Shown in pieces: positions 62,317-64,000 of a DNA stretch of 64,000 nt. The stretch lies in NCBI RefSeq assembly GCF_007858285.1, contig NZ_VFIL01000004.1:62001-126000 (forward strand). Reading direction: 5' to 3'. The position numbers and the translations under genes were made by a program. The notes below the pieces were generated by a model, which saw only the letters and a list, made by a program, of their open reading frames with translations, did not search any database and had not been told where the DNA came from. This DNA comes from Pseudomonas brenneri (GTDB taxonomy: Bacteria > Pseudomonadota > Gammaproteobacteria > Pseudomonadales > Pseudomonadaceae). Numbering within the stretch: position 1 is the first letter of the stretch; the number at the start of each line of letters is the position of its first letter.

Positions 62317-63096
62317 ATGAACATCGATACAACCACAAACGGCCTGACAGTGCGCCTGGCTGGATTGATCTACAGCGCCTGCTGTTATTTGATATTCCTC
62401 CTCACCTTCCTCTACCTGATTGGCTTTATTGGCCGCGTGGTCGTGCCCAAAAACATAGACAATGGCATTGTCATCAACGGCTGGTGGGCCGCGCTGATCA
62501 ACCTGTCGCTGCTGCTCCTGTTTGCGCTGCAGCACACGGTGATGGCGCGTCAAGGTTTCAAGTCCTGGCTGACCCGCTACATTCCCACAGCCGTTGAACG
62601 CTCGACCTACGTGCTGCTCAGCAGCCTGGTGTTGATGCTGATGTTCTGGCTCTGGCAACCGATGCCCGCGCCGGTATGGACAGTGGAAGCCAGCCTGCTG
62701 CGAGTGATAGTGAGCGCAATATTCTGGCTGGGCTGGGGGCTGGTCCTGGTGGCCACGCTACTGATCAGCCATTTCGAGCTGTTTGGCCTCAGGCAGGCCA
62801 TCGACCGCTACCGAAACGCTGCCCCCCGCGCCCATGCCTTTAAAACGCCAGGGCCCTACAAGCGGGTGCGCCATCCGTTGTACCTGGGTTTTTTGATTGT
62901 GTTCTGGGCGACACCGGACATGAGCGCCGGCCGGCTGCTCTTTGCGCTGGGGATGTCGGCCTACCTGTTTATCGGCGCCCACTTTGAGGAACGGGACCTG
63001 GTTGCGCTCTTTGGCCAACAGTACCGGTGTTATCAGAAGAGCGTTGGCATGGTACTGCCGAAGTTTGGCTCTGGTATTGGTGGCAAAAAACGCTGA
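62317..63096 (+). CDS. mddA: Methanethiol S-methyltransferase
   Basis: Makes dimethyl sulfide from methanethiol and SAM. The 259-residue membrane protein of the isoprenylcysteine methyltransferase/NnrU-like fold has six helices, with LQHTVMARQGFKSWLTRY and VERSTYVLLSSLVLMLMFWLWQPMP in the MddA pattern and the SAM/substrate signature PGPYKRVRHPLYLGFL near residue 185. GAAAGGAG precedes the ATG. The assignment is from memory of the Pseudomonas MddA family. Confidence 0.8.
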   Translation: MNIDTTTNGLTVRLAGLIYSACCYLIFLLTFLYLIGFIGRVVVPKNIDNGIVINGWWAALINLSLLLLFALQHTVMARQGFKSWLTRYIPTAVERSTYVLLSSLVLMLMFWLWQPMPAPVWTVEASLLRVIVSAIFWLGWGLVLVATLLISHFELFGLRQAIDRYRNAAPRAHAFKTPGPYKRVRHPLYLGFLIVFWATPDMSAGRLLFALGMSAYLFIGAHFEERDLVALFGQQYRCYQKSVGMVLPKFGSGIGGKKR

Positions 63097-63215
63097 AGGG
63101 CCAGACGTTTCCCACACCTGTTTCAGGTTGTCCCTCGGACGGGCGCTGACTAACCTTCCCGACGCCGCTGCCAAATCAGCGGCCGGATTTGACCGTCCGC
63201 GTGAACCAGTGCGCC

Positions 63216-63249
63216 AAAGCGCCCAAGACCTATTTCAGGCGTTTTTTTT
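63216..63249 (+). terminator. Probable terminator after mddA
   Basis: AAAGCGCC and GGCGTTTT pair over 8 bp (one G-T) around a 14-base loop and run into eight T. It sits 120 bases after mddA and just before the leader of the DUF6124 gene. Confidence 0.5.
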
Positions 63250-63286
63250 ATGCTTGAGGTATCGTGTCGCGGCAGTTGTGCGCGGG

Positions 63287-63376
63287 ATACCTTCGGGTAT
63301 GCCGGATCACTGGTTCCGGTCGGTCAACCCGCGTACAGCTGCCACCCTATTCGTTTGACCGCGAATGGTGGCAGCT
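63287..63376 (+). promoter_or_regulatory. Structured 5' leader of the DUF6124 gene
   Basis: Three hairpins in a row: ATACC-TTCG-GGTAT (a UUCG tetraloop) at 63287-63300; CCGGA / TCCGG at 63302-63319; and AGCTGCCACC(ct)ATTCG / CGAATGGTGGCAGCT at 63337-63376, a 15-bp stem with a 2-base bulge. The last ends only about 10 bases before the CAGGAG ribosome site. This looks like an RNA regulatory element. Confidence 0.6.
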
Positions 63377-63397
63377 CCACCTACCAGGAGCTTCACC

Positions 63398-63748
63398 ATG
63401 ATCAAACACAGCCCCAATCCCCCACCCAGCTACGATGCCAGCCGGCTTCGTGATGCCGCCTATCGTGCGATCAACCACTATCTACAGCCCGCCTCCCCAG
63501 CCCCAACCGCTGCCCCCAGCGACCCGGTGTTAGCGGGATTATTCAGCGTGCGCACTGACTTGGACGCCGAAACCCTGCTGGTCAATGCCGCACAAGACCT
63601 GGCCTCGATCAATGTGCTTGCCACTCACCTGGCCTTTGAAGTCGACGGCACCTCCCGCAGCATGGCGCTGGGTATCTGCCGGATGCTCGACGGCGTGCAG
63701 ATGCTGGTCGACAAGGCACTGGACAGCTGCGCACAACCGGCCCTCTAA
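63398..63748 (+). CDS. DUF6124 family protein
   Basis: A 116-residue cytosolic protein, start at 63398 after CAGGAG. The opening IKHSPNPPPSYDASRLRDAAYRAINHYL and the core FSVRTDLDAETLLVNAAQDLASINVLATHLAFEVDG follow the DUF6124 family, common in Pseudomonas and often multicopy. Function unknown. The preceding leader is highly structured. Confidence 0.75.
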   Translation: MIKHSPNPPPSYDASRLRDAAYRAINHYLQPASPAPTAAPSDPVLAGLFSVRTDLDAETLLVNAAQDLASINVLATHLAFEVDGTSRSMALGICRMLDGVQMLVDKALDSCAQPAL

Positions 63749-63761
63749 CACCGTAATGCCG

Positions 63762-63861
63762 TGTAGGAGCAAGCTTGCCCGCGAAAAACCTGAGAGCGCC
63801 GCGCTTACCCCGCCAACACGCGTGATCGGTGACGTCTTTCGCGAGCAAGCTCGCTCCTACA
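63762..63861. repeat. REPIN (GAGCGAGCTTGCTCGCGA class)
   Basis: TGTAGGAGCAAGCTTGCCCG at the left against CGAGCAAGCTCGCTCCTACA at the right, imperfectly inverted, with GCGAAAAAC / CTTTCGC next to the arms. Confidence 0.9.
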
Positions 63862-63898
63862 ATTACCGATTGTTGCAGCCGTACTCGCACAAAAGGTA

Positions 63899-63921
63899 GT
63901 ATTGAGAACGATTCACAATAC
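63899..63921. promoter_or_regulatory. Fur-box-like palindrome
   Basis: GTATTGAGAA, three bases, TTCACAATAC: an inverted repeat with one mismatch per arm, of the Pseudomonas Fur-box type (ATTGAGAA...TTC). It lies just 21 bases upstream of the gene that starts at 63942, where Fur would block RNA polymerase when iron is plentiful. Confidence 0.65.
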
Positions 63922-63941
63922 CACCCTGAGAAAGTCGTCCC

Positions 63942-64000
63942 GTGCAATCACCTCCAATCCGCAAGCTGGGCTTCTTTTTCAACGACCATCACCGGTGGCT
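63942..64000 (+). CDS. Partial CDS running off the window (iron-regulated candidate)
   Basis: An open frame from a GTG at 63942 reads MQSPPIRKLGFFFNDHHRW and continues past the edge. GAGAAAG lies upstream. Nineteen codons are too few to name the family. The Fur-box-like site immediately upstream suggests an iron-uptake or iron-responsive product. Confidence 0.4.
   Translation, partial: MQSPPIRKLGFFFNDHHRW

Noticed and set aside
1..64000. CRISPR arrays, tRNA or rRNA genes, integrases and transposases
   Set aside because: I looked for direct repeats with spacers, cloverleaf patterns, and recombinase motifs and found none; the only repeats are REP-type.

Overview
The window looks like chromosomal DNA of a fluorescent Pseudomonas (P. 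fluorescens group). The support is the G+C-rich codon use, many intergenic repeats of the GTAGGAGCGAGCTTGCTCGCGA / GTGGGAGCTGGCTTGCC type (REP/REPIN), a DUF6124 gene, a methanethiol methyltransferase gene, and pra genes beside alkB. This is read from sequence and memory of the families; no database search was run. No tRNA, rRNA, CRISPR array, prophage or insertion sequence was recognised.

Layout. 1-5.6 kb: sbcD-sbcC-GST, overlapping by ATGA. 5.6-7.4 kb: small secreted protein, periplasmic lactonase-like protein and a DUF5629-like protein. 7.6-12.5 kb: a lone 1629-residue protein resembling Pseudomonas dermonecrotic-toxin-like giants. 12.5-16 kb: an RND exporter with a Ycf48-like partner. 16.4-17.5 kb: a Gfo/Idh/MocA oxidoreductase. 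17.6-34.8 kb: a hydrocarbon and fatty-acid island. Its minus-strand run holds alkB, two pra genes, a fadL-type channel, fadE, fabG, maoC, thiolase and fadD. Divergent from an alpha/beta hydrolase are a Baeyer-Villiger monooxygenase, an SDR and a protein with a complete ferritin-like di-iron signature. 35-38.3 kb: hemN, a hemN paralogue that has lost its Fe-S cysteines, and a CopD-like membrane protein, with an ANR/FNR box upstream of each unit. 38.5-39.6 kb: SCO and PCuAC copper chaperones. 40-45.6 kb: HIT, two GNATs, a small lipoprotein, a divergent hybrid kinase/regulator pair and a TPM protein. 45.7-48.2 kb: decayed gene fragments followed by an unusual N-acyltransferase plus acyl-CoA-dehydrogenase-like pair of lower G+C. 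48.2-56.1 kb: fimbrial-like protein, two divergent L,D-transpeptidases, creatininase-family protein, GST, an unknown lipoprotein, DUF924 and DUF1624 proteins. 56.2-64 kb: metE, a metzincin protease, the carboxynorspermidine pair, mddA, DUF6124, and the first codons of a gene behind a Fur-box-like palindrome.

How the genes fit together. In the island, AlkB would start terminal oxidation of alkanes, FadL would import the substrate, and FadD/FadE/MaoC/FabG/thiolase would carry out beta-oxidation. The BVMO, SDR and hydrolase suggest a parallel sub-terminal (ketone to ester) branch. The strongest new signals are a three-half-site motif with about 13-bp period (TTCAA/TTGAA type) in front of all three main transcription units of this island, the di-iron signature in a protein usually called a metal-dependent hydrolase, and the cysteine-less HemN paralogue overlapping hemN under a perfect ANR box.
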